Made by a program: the position numbers and the translations under genes. Shown in pieces: positions 1-11,478 of a stretch of DNA of 64,000 nucleotides. Position 1 is the stretch's first letter; every line of letters starts with the position of its first letter. The stretch lies in the NCBI GenBank assembly GCA_037176845.1, contig JAYKXP010000008.1:186001-250000 (forward strand), written 5' to 3'. Source of the DNA: Paramarasmius palmivorus. Its lineage: Eukaryota > Basidiomycota > Agaricomycetes > Agaricales > Marasmiaceae. The notes under the pieces are model-generated. The model had not been told where the DNA came from. It saw only the letters and a list, made by a program, of their open reading frames with translations, and made no database searches.

Positions 1-1984
1 TGTATGGTAGCGTGTCCCGTGAGATTCCCTGCGCTTTGAGAGCCTGTTGGTAACATAATCATAAGGACCAGGCATTGGCTACGTCGCGGGCCAACCACTC
101 ACATAGTAGAATCTGATGTAAGTGAAGGCCATGACAGCCCAGTTGAGGACTTGGGAAGCGGTCACCAGGTTGAACGAACCTAGATAGAAAGGATGAACAG
201 GGTTAAGCGTTGTATGGGAGTATTCTCTTACCATTGCAGTACCGTCGCAGGTGTTGTTTGATACCTGAAGGAAGGCTAAAACAGCGTTCATTAATGAACA
301 CAGTCCCGTTATATGCAACCGTTCATACTCACCAAGCGAAGCAATTGCCACCGACATGCCGACGCAATATATCGGACACCACTCTTGCTGCACCGAGTAA
401 ATATTCTAGGCGCTTTTCCTTCCAAAGCCAGCCCGTAGAGCGTACGACTTGCACAGAAAACAGAAACTATTTCCAGCAGAGAACACCGATGTAAGGAATC
501 AGGAAGTTGACAATGTGAGGAAGCACTGGGATCTTCAAGCGTTGCATCGCAATGACATAGGGCGAAGATCCTGCGCCGGGCTTAGCAGCTGACAAGGAGT
601 TGAGAAGGTTCTCATCGTTGTAGGCGACGACTGTGCCAACGCAAGCAGCACCGAGAACGAAGAAAGTTGTCAGACGATAAATCACGCTTCGGAAGGTTCT
701 AGGAAGGTTGCGTCTTGGTGCCTCGGCTTCGCCTGCTGCGAGAGAAACCATATCGGGACCTTGATATTTGGGTCAACACTGATATAAGACGCATATGCTA
801 GTAACTTACCTGCAATGGTGAAGGAAGCCTGGAGAAGACATGCCAGGAACCCATGGAAACGCCCAAGCGAACCCGATGTTATATGCTCAGCGAAGGGAGT
901 TCCTGGAACTTTTGAAGCTGCGGTGATATGTAGCGTTATTACTCAGTATTTGAAGAGAATTCAATCCACCCACGATCCCAAAAGCGGAACCCGTATATGT
1001 CGCGTAAAGGGTTAGCACCCACCATGGTGAAGAACGTGAATAGAATGAAGCCAGTGGCCAGAATAACTTTGCCAGCAGCAAGCCAGAACTCTGCCTCGCC
1101 ATAGTACTTCACATCGACGAAGTTTAGGCAGCTGTGAAACGTATTGGTGAACTCGGCATGTAAATAGAAGGCTGGTACTCACGCATAGCAAACTAGACAG
1201 AAGAAAATCACAGCAAGTAACGGTATCTTGTCCGTCCAGAATTGTAGTACAATGTTGAACGCAGTGATTTCGTACGGGATCAGGAAGACCAAGAATGCAA
1301 AATTGTTGTATCCTGCGCAAAAGCCTACGCAAGAAGTCAGTTTGATTTCCCTCAACGGTGGAAGGGCATCTTCACCAAATGCGGGGTCGACAAAGCGGTC
1401 GGACAGCCGGACCTTTTTGCGTCGGGTACATGTCAGCTTTGACCAGCCTCGCCAAGTTTATTTGGACATACGGAAGGGGCTGATATCGGAATCCATGACA
1501 CCATCTCAGCTATGAACCAGTGTCAATAAGGATCGACTTTGGTTTTAGCCAAAAATGAAGCACACCAATACAATTATTTACTGCAAAGATAAAGCTTGAC
1601 CATATTGTGAAACCAAGAAGGAGGTTTGCTATAAGAAGATCGAACTTTAGATTTATCATGCCTGGCTGCTTAGATGCGTACCTGGTCCTCCTTTGGTCAA
1701 AGCTGAACCAATCTGCACGAAAAGAGACGTGCCGATAGTACCTGAAGATAGATGGAATTTGAGCTGGGAGTCACGAGTGAAAGATATCAAACGAACCGCC
1801 TATTCCAATTAGCTGGACATGTCTGCTCTGTTTGCGATCGTGAGTATACTGATGTAGAAGACTAAGAAGGGCCAACCTTGAGTCTTCTGTGTGTTTGGTC
1901 ATCCCGGTATACATCCCCCAGCTCTGGAAGAGGGGAAAGGTCAGAAACCTGACTAGATTTTTCTCCTTTTTCGTACGAGTCCAT
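1..1984 (-). CDS. AAT-family amino acid permease (3' end outside window)
   Basis: Plasma-membrane amino acid/H+ symporter of the yeast AAT (APC superfamily) type. The start ATG lies at 1982-1984 and opens a short polar cytosolic N-terminus. A spliced exon junction then gives RRLKSRHVQLIGIGG followed by TIGTSLFVQIGSALTKGG, the hallmark of the first transmembrane segment in this family. Later exons carry FLVFLIPYEITAFN, the conserved GEAEAPRRNLPR loop, and PYVIAMQ with LPHIVNFLI. The last visible exons encode VLNWAVMAFTYIRFYY joined to ALKAQGISRDTLPY, which is the usual region after the ninth or tenth TM. The C-terminal part lies left of the window. At least six introns interrupt the gene. The family is certain from these motifs; which amino acids it carries cannot be told from the sequence. 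Confidence 0.9.
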
Positions 1985-2659
1985 TGCAGATCCTAATCAG
2001 AAGGTGGGCCGTGCGAAGGAAGGAGGATTTTCACGTTGGTCACTGGAGGAATTAAATATCTCATCAAAAAATGACGGAGTGGGAATATGAGAAGATAGGA
2101 ATTGGATAGGAAGGAAAACCGGCCATGCTTAAAGAGATAACATCATACCGGATTGAATTATATCCTGGACGTTGATCCCCGCAACATGTGCTTGTTGGGC
2201 TGGGCATTCCTGGGCCTGATATCAGACGCACAGCTAGGCCTCGAGTGCATTTATACGGACACTTTGTGAAAAATCCTGAACTTGAACCATGGTAAGTAAC
2301 ATACCAGTATCAATGGCCTTGATCAATGAAAATCGCCCTCCAAATCAACACATCATGCATCATGTTTAGCGGAAGTCGACCGGAGTTTTTCAAAGAACAT
2401 CTCGGAGCGAGTCATCGTGGAATTTGTATATAGTGATAGCGATATCAGGTACATGGAGTAAATCCCGAAAGTTTGCCGATAGGCAACTGATACGAAGACC
2501 CGACGAAGACTGGTCTGACCTTGGTTCAACAGTGTCACTGTAATCATGAACCTTCCGAACATTAGTTTCGTAGGACTTGCAGACCGAAATCGGGGCACTT
2601 ACTTCAAATTTCGCGAACAAAGCGTGTACAAGACTCAAATGCAACAGCTCAATCGTACA
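1985..2659. other. Intergenic region between permease start and YEATS gene end
   Basis: This holds the promoter side of the permease and the 3' flank of the YEATS-like gene. Minus-strand bases near 2590-2645 read as a short open stretch (HLSLVHALFAKFE) followed by a good GTAAGT donor. An extra 3' exon of the upstream gene is therefore possible, but I could not connect it in frame. Nothing else was recognised. Confidence 0.4.
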
Positions 2660-5600
2660 TCATTCAGACGATGTGTCTATATCGACCACTCCAATGCCTA
2701 AACGAGCAAGACACCGGTACACCGCCAGAGATAGTTCTTGATTTTCAATTCCACCTGGCAAAAACTGTTGAGTAGCCCGGGCTTGGGCGTACCTCGTTAT
2801 GACACCGGCGAGAATGTGCATAGGGGTTAAGACCTTGATCGCTGTCTGCACCTTATTCATGGGCTCCTTCTTTTTTCCTCCGCCAGCCGCTTTCTTTCGA
2901 TTTGCAGACGCGACTGCCATCGCAGTAGACATTGGAGTTGGAAGCGGGGTGTTTGAGTAGTGGTCTTGCCCGTACCGATTTTGTACCGGGGAGTTGAAGC
3001 CCACACCAAATCCCGTATCTCTTCTCGATGTTTCCAGTCCCGCCTTGACCAGATACTGTATAAACTGCTTCATGACAAGGGCAAGGTATGCATGTGGTGC
3101 TACGGATGCACGCACAGCGTCTAAATTGGTCCCAACAGCGGCAATTGGGTAATTCGGCCGATTAGAAGCTATGGAGAGACGATTCTGCGATTGAAGTGCC
3201 AATACTTGTGAGGAAACGAAACTCTGTCAAGTTGGGCTCGACCGCCATGACAATGTCGTGATTGCGAAGCCGTCGTACCCATTCTGATGTATCCATCTTC
3301 GACCTAGCCAATCTGCTGTGAGTGGTCGGTACTTGAGAGGAATCCGGCGCAGTAGTAGCACCCTTCGCTCTCAAAAGATGTTTCTTGAGAGCTATCTCGA
3401 CATCGATGGTGGGTATCCGATAATACTGCAGCTCCTTGGGGACAATTCTACATCTGAAATCTGAGGTTGATGGGGTGCCGACGTTGGTGCCAGTGGTTGT
3501 AGCAATAGTGTGGAAGGAGTATCCTAGTCCACAAACTCGGCACCACTGGTCATCAGGCTGTTCTCGACTTCTGCCTTTAGCTTTGCCTTTGATCTCTGGC
3601 TGCTCCTCGACTTTCTCATCTCGAATGAAATATCCTTCGTCCTCGAGCCAGCGGAAAACGTCGCCCACAGTAAGGGGTATGCTTCTAATACCTTCCTTCT
3701 CCAGTGTCTCTGCATATGCATCACGGATAGCCTTTGCACGTCCCCACTAATGAATCGAAGATTAATATAATCTCCAATAGCCATGGTTAACATCTCACCT
3801 CGATCGCCTTTCGTCTGCCCATCATAAGTGACTTGAATTGCTCCTGGTCCGCGACTAACTTATAGGGAAGACGGATCGTAGGAAGCAGCACGCGTAGTAG
3901 CCCGATCTGACGAAAAGGGTGTTGAAAACACGGTAGTATACACAACACAGTATCACAAACCTTTCACTGTCATAGGAAACTTTGGTAATAGCGTCTTCAG
4001 AACCGTCGCGTAGTCCGTGTAGGTTCTGAAATCCATGTCAATGAGGCTGGTCGCCTAAGAAAGGACTTTGCCAGACCTTGGTCATTCTGAGGCGGGGTAT
4101 TTAGAGCGTTTTCAGCATCATCCTCTGCTTCCTCCTTGACTCTGATACTCTCCCAGTGCTTCTTGGACTTCACAGGAATATAACCTGTTTTTGCAGGTAA
4201 TATAGTCGTGTCCTTATCCAATTCAACGTCCACAACCTGTTCGTCTCCTTTACATGGGCTTCCTGCTCCTAGCATGTCCAGCTAGCACACACATGATTAG
4301 CGAAAGGCGAACGGAGTCGTGTTGAAAGACCTACTCCGAACCCAATGTTCCAGAACAACAGTCTGACCCTCTGGGCGCATTTTACTGGGAGTGAACTTGA
4401 GCTCAACCCTGGCGAGGAAAGGTTCGGCAGTAGTTCCGACTACGAGAAAGGGAGGTTCCTTTGTGTGGACTGGTTTGATTGAATCTGCACTAGATAACGC
4501 ACTCTCATCAGAGAGGGATGTGACTGTCAAACTCGTCAGGACTGTCGTAAGATCGAGGCTCTAAGTAGTAACTGATAAGAAAGAGACTGAGAAGAGGATG
4601 GGAATACCTACGTATGCCGATGACTCTACAGTGATCATCCATTTATGCGTATGATCTGGGGTTTGTGGAGAGCGTTCGTCTATACGAAGGATAAGGAGCA
4701 TGACATATGGCAGAGAATCAATAGCAAACCTAAGGTATAAACAGAAGAGTGGTCGGTAACAGTGACCCTGCAGGTGATGTGGAAACCTGCTAGTAGACTG
4801 AGGATTTCCCCCGGCATCATCTGTATTGGCAGATGGTTCGGCACCATCTCCGTGCATCTGAACCGAATCTGCAGTTGTGCTCTCGATCTGTATGTCCTCC
4901 TTCGGTACACTCCGATGTGTATACGACATCCGCCACTGAGGCTTAACATTCTGTCCGTCTTGGTTGACATTCAAAAGACCCTCGAAACCATCGACATCGA
5001 CATCTTCCTCTTCATCCCAGACCTTAATTCCCTTTCTCCTCGCTTCCTTGCCGAGGAACTGGGCTAGGGCAGGTGTTTCACTGTGCCAACCCAAAGTTCG
5101 TGTCAGATGGAGCCCTCCTTCGGAATCTCCATGTGAGCCTTCGATAGCCATTTCAAACAAACTCCGAACGCCAGGACGTACACCGCCAGCCGCACCGGTA
5201 ATGTCAATGCCATTGTCCAGGTCTAATTCATGATCCAGCTCATGCCGTGGAACCGCGCATGCTTTGACACACTGTTCCTGTGTCCCCCAGTCCAGATTAT
5301 GTGCCATGCGTCCATGGTTATAGAGGCCCTGCAAGGCATTGAACGCGGTTTTGAGGCATGTAGGACACCGTAAAAGGAAGATTTGATCGTCGGAGCGAAG
5401 GTAGATGAACTTGGCTTTTTGAGAGCGAGTGTTGGGTTTCTCTTTAGGAGGTGGTCTGCCGGTGGGTTTTATTGGATGTATAGCGACTGGTGTGGCATGT
5501 TCATTGTGAAATATGATGTCGCTGCGAGATTCGATTGCACCTAAAACATCGAGTGCAATGTCCTTGAAAGGCGCCTGGTTGTCATTGGCCGTACCTGTCG

Positions 5601-5806
5601 TTCATTCAGTCGAAGAATTGATGAGAAGGATATTGCAGCGCACCATTCGTCAGAGCTTCTTGAAGAGCCAGAGCCCAAGCAATTCTACCCTCGATAGTTT
5701 CTGCCAGGCGCTCTCGTAGACCGATTTCTATGTCGACCTCGGGAATTATGGCCTGTACATATCGGCTCTCGTCCTCATCGATTTTTCTTCTTTTGTTAGG
5801 ATGCAT
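2660..5806 (-). CDS. YEATS2-like chromatin reader protein
   Basis: Probable subunit of a histone-modifying complex. The first exon starts at 5806 (MHPNKRRKIDEDE) and carries DIEIGLRERLAETIEGRIAW, a helical segment seen at the N-terminus of fungal YEATS proteins. Exon 2 has a Cys/His-rich element, RCPTCLKTAF...LYNHGRMAHNL...CVKACAV, resembling a C2H2 finger. Next come THKWM, like the YEATS THKWMVYVRG signature, and FLARVELKF...LEHWVELD. A C-x2-C pair (WCRVCG) follows RRKAIEWGRAKAI. The C-terminal exon contains KVQTAIKVLTPMHILAGVI, probably helical, recalling the histone-fold tail of animal YEATS2. The last junction needs an intron at about 3140-3205 to join FRFLT to AVRASVAPHAYLAL. The family is fairly sure; the assignment to an ATAC-like complex is inference. 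The stop at 2660 is provisional. Confidence 0.72.
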
Positions 5807-6091
5807 GCCAAAAGCATCGTCGCCTGAAATCAACAGAACCGGTAGTGTGGTGAAGACGTGGTGAATGATGACGCGGACGGTCAAGTCAAGACGCGTCCGA
5901 GCAACGCACCGTGTCATGATCACTCTGGTGACCAAAAATGATTTCTTTTGCACTTTTACTGTTACATTTGCACAACAAGGAACCCAGTACAGTGTACAAG
6001 TAGCATATATGAAGGAAAGACGTCTAAAGGAATGTAAAGCAAGCGAAAGTTCTTTGTTCGAATCGGGTATACCCAGGCACCCCATCACCCT

Positions 6092-7187
6092 TCACACACC
6101 CATAATTGCTGAATCTTTTTCGACAGATGAACCATCTGTCTCAGGATGCTGATTGTTAGACTTCGCCGCTTTCTGTCGACGTTGTCTTCGGATATAAAAT
6201 CCAACAATGACACCGACTATCAGTATCAATCCAAGCAAGGCACCAACAACAGCAGACCCGATGGTATCAGACTTCCGTTCGGCCTTGGTTGCTTCCTCCG
6301 CTGAAGTCGCTCCCGGAGTTGGCGTCGGGGAAGGTTCTGCAGAGGACGTTGAACTAGGAATGATTGACGAAGAGGTGGTCGTAGGAGTAGGAACTGCAGT
6401 TGACTCTGTGGCGTCTATACACATCGGAATTTGAGTCGCGGGACAGGAAACTGGTTTGACGGCGCTTACTGGCATTCTCCTTAGCGAGACTCTCATCAAA
6501 AAAGCCCGTTGACTGAAGGCATGTTACATGAGAAACTGTCCAAATTGGAATGTTGGAGGAATTCACCTTGACGTCTAGGTACGCCCAGCCCGGAACAAGT
6601 GTGCCTTGAGGGATGGGCAATGGGAATCTACGCAGAAGTCAGGGAAAGCTTCTTTCGTGAAAAACATCACTTACGTGCTAATGAACACTGTAGGGCAGTT
6701 TCCGGACCACTCGCTCCACCTATGAGCCACTTTAGAGGCACAGAATATAGAAGACCGAACATAGCACATACGAGGAAATGGTGCGGTTCTGACAGAGTCC
6801 ACACGCACTGATCAGTGAATAGGTGACCGTGCTGCACTGACACTCGTTGGCGCCGTCAATTGAGGGCCCTAGGTATCGAGAGTTCTCTGGCAATGCTTTC
6901 ACGTCGTATGCTGGGGAAGATGTCAGAGCGTAATTCCGATTCAAAGAATGTTTCACACCCACAACCACCACTACAGACACCAAGCAATGAGGATGCCACC
7001 GAGCATGGACTCTGGTTAGCAGAGTTCATGGACTGGGGATTTAGATCAGTATCGGTGGGCTCAACGCAAAAATGACGCTTACCCATTGTGAAGACGCGAG
7101 TACGCAAGTGGCGTCGGTCGATTGTGTTGCGACCAGTGATAGCAGTGAAGCCACGAGTAGAAGGAGACTAGCGATTCTTGGAATCAT
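6092..7187 (-). CDS. Secreted-type single-pass membrane protein, NS-x-x-Q-x-P-C family
   Basis: I know no experimental function for this family. The start at 7187 opens a clear signal peptide (MIPRIASLLLLVASLLSLVA). The next exon gives W-S-MNSANQSPCSVASSLL, then a Cys-rich segment, ECQCSTVTYSLISACGLCQ. Further exons give WSGNCPTVF and PIPQGTLVPGWAYLDV. A Ser/Thr/Pro stalk (TAVPTPTTTSSS...) precedes one transmembrane helix (IGSAVVGALLGLILIVGVIVG) and a basic cytoplasmic tail beginning YIRRQRRQK. About six small exons are needed. The topology suggests a surface protein with an extracellular Cys domain, possibly sensing or adhesive. A second family member sits at the right end of the window (62.8-64.0 kb). 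Confidence 0.8.
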
Positions 7188-8453
7188 GACGCGACCTCAT
7201 GCATGGGAGAACGGGGATGTGGAGGCTGCAATTTAAGTAGTTTTCCTCGAAAGAGGTACCAACAGCACGCTGCCGGAAGTTCACCATGCTCTCGGTCAGA
7301 GCAGGACCCGCATTTCTATTCAGACTTCTCACCAGCGAATAAGCTAAGGTACTTGATCAAAGTCCAGGAACCTTGTACTATAATACCAGCCTGTAATGAT
7401 ATCGCTCGAGTGACACCAAGAAGTTTGCTCTGACATATCTCAGGAACAAAGAGCTCTGACTCTGTGGCAAATGTGCCTGCTGTTGAACGGGCAATCAGCT
7501 TCCATCCGCGTTCAGGAATATTAATTTATGTCACTCGCCAGCTTTTTCGCGGGTGCTTCAGTGACCAATCGCAGTGAGGTTGACCTTCTGCCTCAGAGTT
7601 TCTTTTTGATAGAACGAGGACAGGAAATGCCTCGGAGAAATCGATAAGAATTGGCTATTGAGTCGAGGTTCGGAGTTAACCTTCACAGTAGTATTAGCAC
7701 GGAGGCAAATAAGACGGACGTTGGGGTGGGTTCGTCGGAAGTGACTGTCAAGCAAGGGCCCATGCGAGAATTTACAGAACCGCTTCAACCATTTGAACGG
7801 TGGCAGCGCTCTCCGACCGACCCGAATGCGTTTCACATAGAGCGCAGGGGTACGCACTACAGCTTGATTGGACACATCGGAAAGCAGCTCTAACAGGTGC
7901 GGAGCATTTTGGGTGCTTTATCGCCGCGACCAGGAGCCTAAAGCATAGGTGCGTGTCAAGAAAAGACGTGCTAGGTGGGTACCGTACTTACGCATCGGTT
8001 CCCGAGGGCATAAGTAGGAAAATTTCGGAATCGGTGCCATGGAGTCCACCATAAGTGTATCTTCTTGAAGCGATGCACCAAGCGAATCCTAAAATCTACT
8101 GTTTCCAAGTGTTCTTTAACAACAAAAAGATGCGATAACTTACGCACCTGGATGGTAGCAATTCCTTCCCGAGTTTCCCTATCTCATGCGGTAACCATTG
8201 ATCCCAGAAAACATATCATGAACGAACATGGGGATGAGAACAAAGGGACGGGAGATGTTCAGGTCGCTGTTGGCTACACGGGTTACCGCGTAGTATGTGG
8301 CAGAATACGATAGACCTTTCATTTATCTTTACCACATCAGGAATAGCCGCGTACAGGTGCAATAAAAAGCGCAAGGCTTTCCCCAAAAAAATAAATTCAC
8401 TTGCCCCACCCCAACGTTAACTCCGCTACACTTCTCTGACCTCGACCACCATC
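7188..8453. other. 1.27 kb region with no confident gene
   Basis: This lies between the signal-peptide gene (minus) and carbonic anhydrase (plus), so it should hold both promoters. On the minus strand, about 8165-8310 reads as an uninterrupted hydrophobic stretch (SRPFVLIPMFVHDMF) that could be a decayed or unrecognised membrane-protein exon. I could not extend it or link it to a family. Other open frames here look random. Confidence 0.35.
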
Positions 8454-9464
8454 ATGTCCCAATTCTCTCCCATTGAACGCCTTTTCTCCAACAACGCCCA
8501 GTGGGCAACGGACGTTGAACGTGCGGAGCCTGGATTTTTCTCCCAACAAGCCAAGGGCCAAGCCCCAAAAGTATGTTCTTCGTTGAGTCTGGATTCACCA
8601 AGGGTGCAATGTTGAATTGGTCACAAGGTCCTCTGGATAGGATGCGCAGATTCTAGGTTTGCCTTCACCGCAAGCATGTCGATCCCAAAGCTAAAGGATG
8701 TATCTGCAGGGTTCCCGAAACGACGCTCACAGGTGCTAAGCCAGGAGATATTTTCGTTCATCGGAATATCGCCAAGTATGGACCCACCTTACATCGACAT
8801 TATACTGCCCCACTTACATCTCCGCATAGCCAATTCCAGCTCGATGACGATAGTATCCTTTCGGTTCTCACTTACGCTGTTGATTTCCTGTGCGTCATGC
8901 AGCCATTTTGATGATTTGCGTCGTACTAATGTTGATTAACAGAGGAGTTGAACACGGTGCATTTTTTCTTTCTTGTTGATCTAGGCTGTCATTCCAACCG
9001 AAGGTGATCGTTTTTCCCCCGCAGTCGCTATAGTTGGCCATAGCGGTGAGTACATTACGCAAGTAATGTTTGTTGGGGTTTTCATCCAATGTTATTTGTT
9101 AGAATGCGGAGGTGCTGCTGCCTGCTTCAATGCTGCAAGCTCATTCCAACCAGGACACGCATGCGCTACGGTACCAGTTCTACCCACCGATGCCCCTCTC
9201 AACAAGTGGTTGCAATCTCTTACCGAACTTGCGGCATCTCTTCAACTCTCGTCCGTACCAGCATCCGAGGCACTTCCCGTCCTAGTCGAAGAGAACGTCA
9301 GAATGCAGGTGGAGAACCTGGCTCAATCCTCTGTCATTGTGAACGCCTGGCAGAACAAGAGCGCGAAAGGAAAGGATGTCTGGATTCATGGATGGGTTTA
9401 TGATATCTCTCAAGGCAGACTCAAGGATCTTGGCGTGACTAGGGGCCCTTCCCGTTCCAAGTGA
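8454..9464 (+). CDS. Beta-class carbonic anhydrase
   Basis: Zinc enzyme that interconverts CO2 and bicarbonate. The start ATG at 8454 begins MSQFSPIERLFSNN, a usual fungal N-terminus. After the first intron the protein continues VLWIGCADSRVPE, giving the zinc-ligand Cys and the Asp-Arg dyad. It continues GDIFVHRNIAN, the family signature, then LTYAVDFLGVEH and VGHSECGGAAA, which supplies the zinc-ligand His and Cys. The long last exon holds LNKWLQSLTELA and ends VWIHGWVYDISQGRLKDLG, the conserved C-terminal strand. All metal ligands and the catalytic dyad are present, so it should be active. Six or seven short exons lie in the first 700 bp. Length and order match fungal enzymes such as Can2/Nce103. 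No obvious mitochondrial leader is visible, so a cytosolic location is likely. Confidence 0.94.
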
Positions 9465-9614
9465 GCGCGGTAAGATCTTCGCCATGCCTTTTAACCTTTT
9501 AGAATGTGTTCCGATGCTTTGTATGATAAATTTTCCACCGTAAAGTAGTCAGATCTACTTCATTTTAGTAAAATCTGTTTTGTTGATGTAGAATAATTTG
9601 ATTTTTTGTTGACG

Positions 9615-11233
9615 ATGACGCGCCGTTCGCGTACTGAACAGCTTGTGAACATGAACGCCCATGCTCCGGCTAGCGACCGTCTTCTGATTCAAATTGCGTC
9701 CTACAACACCAATCTTCAGGCTCATCGAGGGCTTCCACAGGACCTAGTCGACTGGCTTTCTCCAACTCTACATGTATCATCCTTTCTTTCTCGTCAGCCA
9801 AGAGCACCAGACATCGTTGCTGTCGGTTTCCAGGAGCTCTTGCCTTTACACCTCGGACGTGCGCTCTTTTTTCTTATGTGACTACATTTCGTGCCCAAGT
9901 TTATGCCATTCTAGTATCTGGATTCTCAAAGGCGGTCATAAACGACAGAGACTCCCACATTCGAAGCCAAATCGAAGCAAACGCCCCAAACAAGGAGACC
10001 TTTTCCACCGTTGCAAAAATCGTTAACGCTGGTGTTGCCTTGCTCGTCTACGCCAGAGACGATGGTATCGGAAGAAGAGTATGCGACGTTCAAACATCCT
10101 TGGACAGGCACTGGCCCTGGCTACATGGGTAATAAAGGTGCCGTAGGGGTGAGGTTTCGAGTTCCAGACGAAGATGGAGGTATCGGAGAAACATTTACGT
10201 GAGTTGGTACTAGTGCTATCTGCGACGTGTAACTGAACCTTATGTTCTGAGTATAGCTTCGTATGTGCTCATCTTACTGCCCACGAAGAGAAGCTACCCC
10301 ATCGAATTGCCGACTTTCATCACATTGTCGGTACTCTCCTCTTTCCCCCTGTTCCTGGGAGCGAGTCCACAGAGCCTTCGACAATGTACGCCACCAGTCA
10401 CCTGTTCTTCGTAGGAGACCTCAACTTCCGCGTATCTGTCCCGACTTCACATCCTGTAATTAAAGAAATGAAGGATGACCTCTCCGGGGCCATGAGTAAG
10501 GAGAAACACGAGAAATCCTCAAAGAATTTGACCAGCTCCTTGTGCAACGCAGAAAGAATACCGCATTCGTCGGTTTACGGGAGGGCGAGTTCTGGAACTT
10601 CAAATGTAGCTACAAATACCACTTGGGAAAAGTGGACGAATATAGGTATTCCTTTTCTTATACTGCAATCTACGATCCACTCAAGGCTTTTATTTAGCAC
10701 GAAACGAACTCCGTCCTGGACAGATAGGATCCTGTACACCACATACCGATTCGCCGGACGCACCAGAGATATCCAACATCACCAACTGTTGTTATACTTC
10801 CATTCCATCATACACGACTTCTGATCACAAGCCTATCGTCGCTCTACTTCTACTTCCACCGAAGCAACCGCGGGACACTGCGTCATCTTCTCCGCCTCTT
10901 CTCCAGCTTCCAAGCGATTACCAACCCAAACCAGACCCTAGAGCTAATCTCAAGCGATATACCGGCCGTGCGCTTGACCGGATAATCGGCATCGTCTGGT
11001 GGTTCTTTGCGCTTATTGGAGCAGGGTCTGCTGTTGTTGGGTTTATTCAATATCGTGGTTGGAATGGGTGCTTGGAGTTGGTGGAGATCCTCTTCGAGCT
11101 CTTCACCTCTGAATACTGTTTGATGGTACGCTTTTATGCCCGCACACCACTATCGGAATCTAACGTGTCATTCGCAGATACCATTATCTATGTATTACTT
11201 ATCATACCTCCCTTTGACTTTCGGACACTGTAG
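9615..11233 (+). CDS. Inositol polyphosphate 5-phosphatase with hydrophobic C-terminus
   Basis: Removes the 5-phosphate from phosphoinositides or inositol phosphates. Motifs in order: IQIASYNTN (start of the EEP fold), DIVAVGFQEL (catalytic Glu), GYMGNKGAVGVRF, FVCAHLTAHEEK, FFVGDLNFRV, KRTPSWTDRIL and TSDHKPIVALL (catalytic Asp-His). These are the diagnostic 5-phosphatase blocks and none is missing. After the domain comes a Pro/basic linker and a hydrophobic segment, IVWWFFALIGAGSAVVGFI, predicted to be a membrane anchor. The start at 9615 (MTRRSRTEQL) is the first ATG before the domain. The 3' end is uncertain. Unspliced, the last exon stops at 11233; using a GT at about 11125 and the AG at about 11178 would give a different tail. 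The gene follows carbonic anhydrase in tandem by 150 bp. Confidence 0.88.
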
Positions 11234-11478
11234 TGTTTATTCTGGATACTTCTCATCGGATATACATTCTGTCAATTTTAGTCTCCATTACATATCTTCC
11301 AGTTGTGTATAATAAGTGCATAGGATACGTATACGAGATCTTGCGATAGGACTATAAGTACAAGTACGAAGGCTAGTGTCGTGTATGTGAAGAAAAAGTG
11401 TAAGAATCCGGAATAATGAGAGCAGGTAGAAAATGAGAGCATAGTACCGAATCTTAGTGACATGGTTCCTGCCATGTC

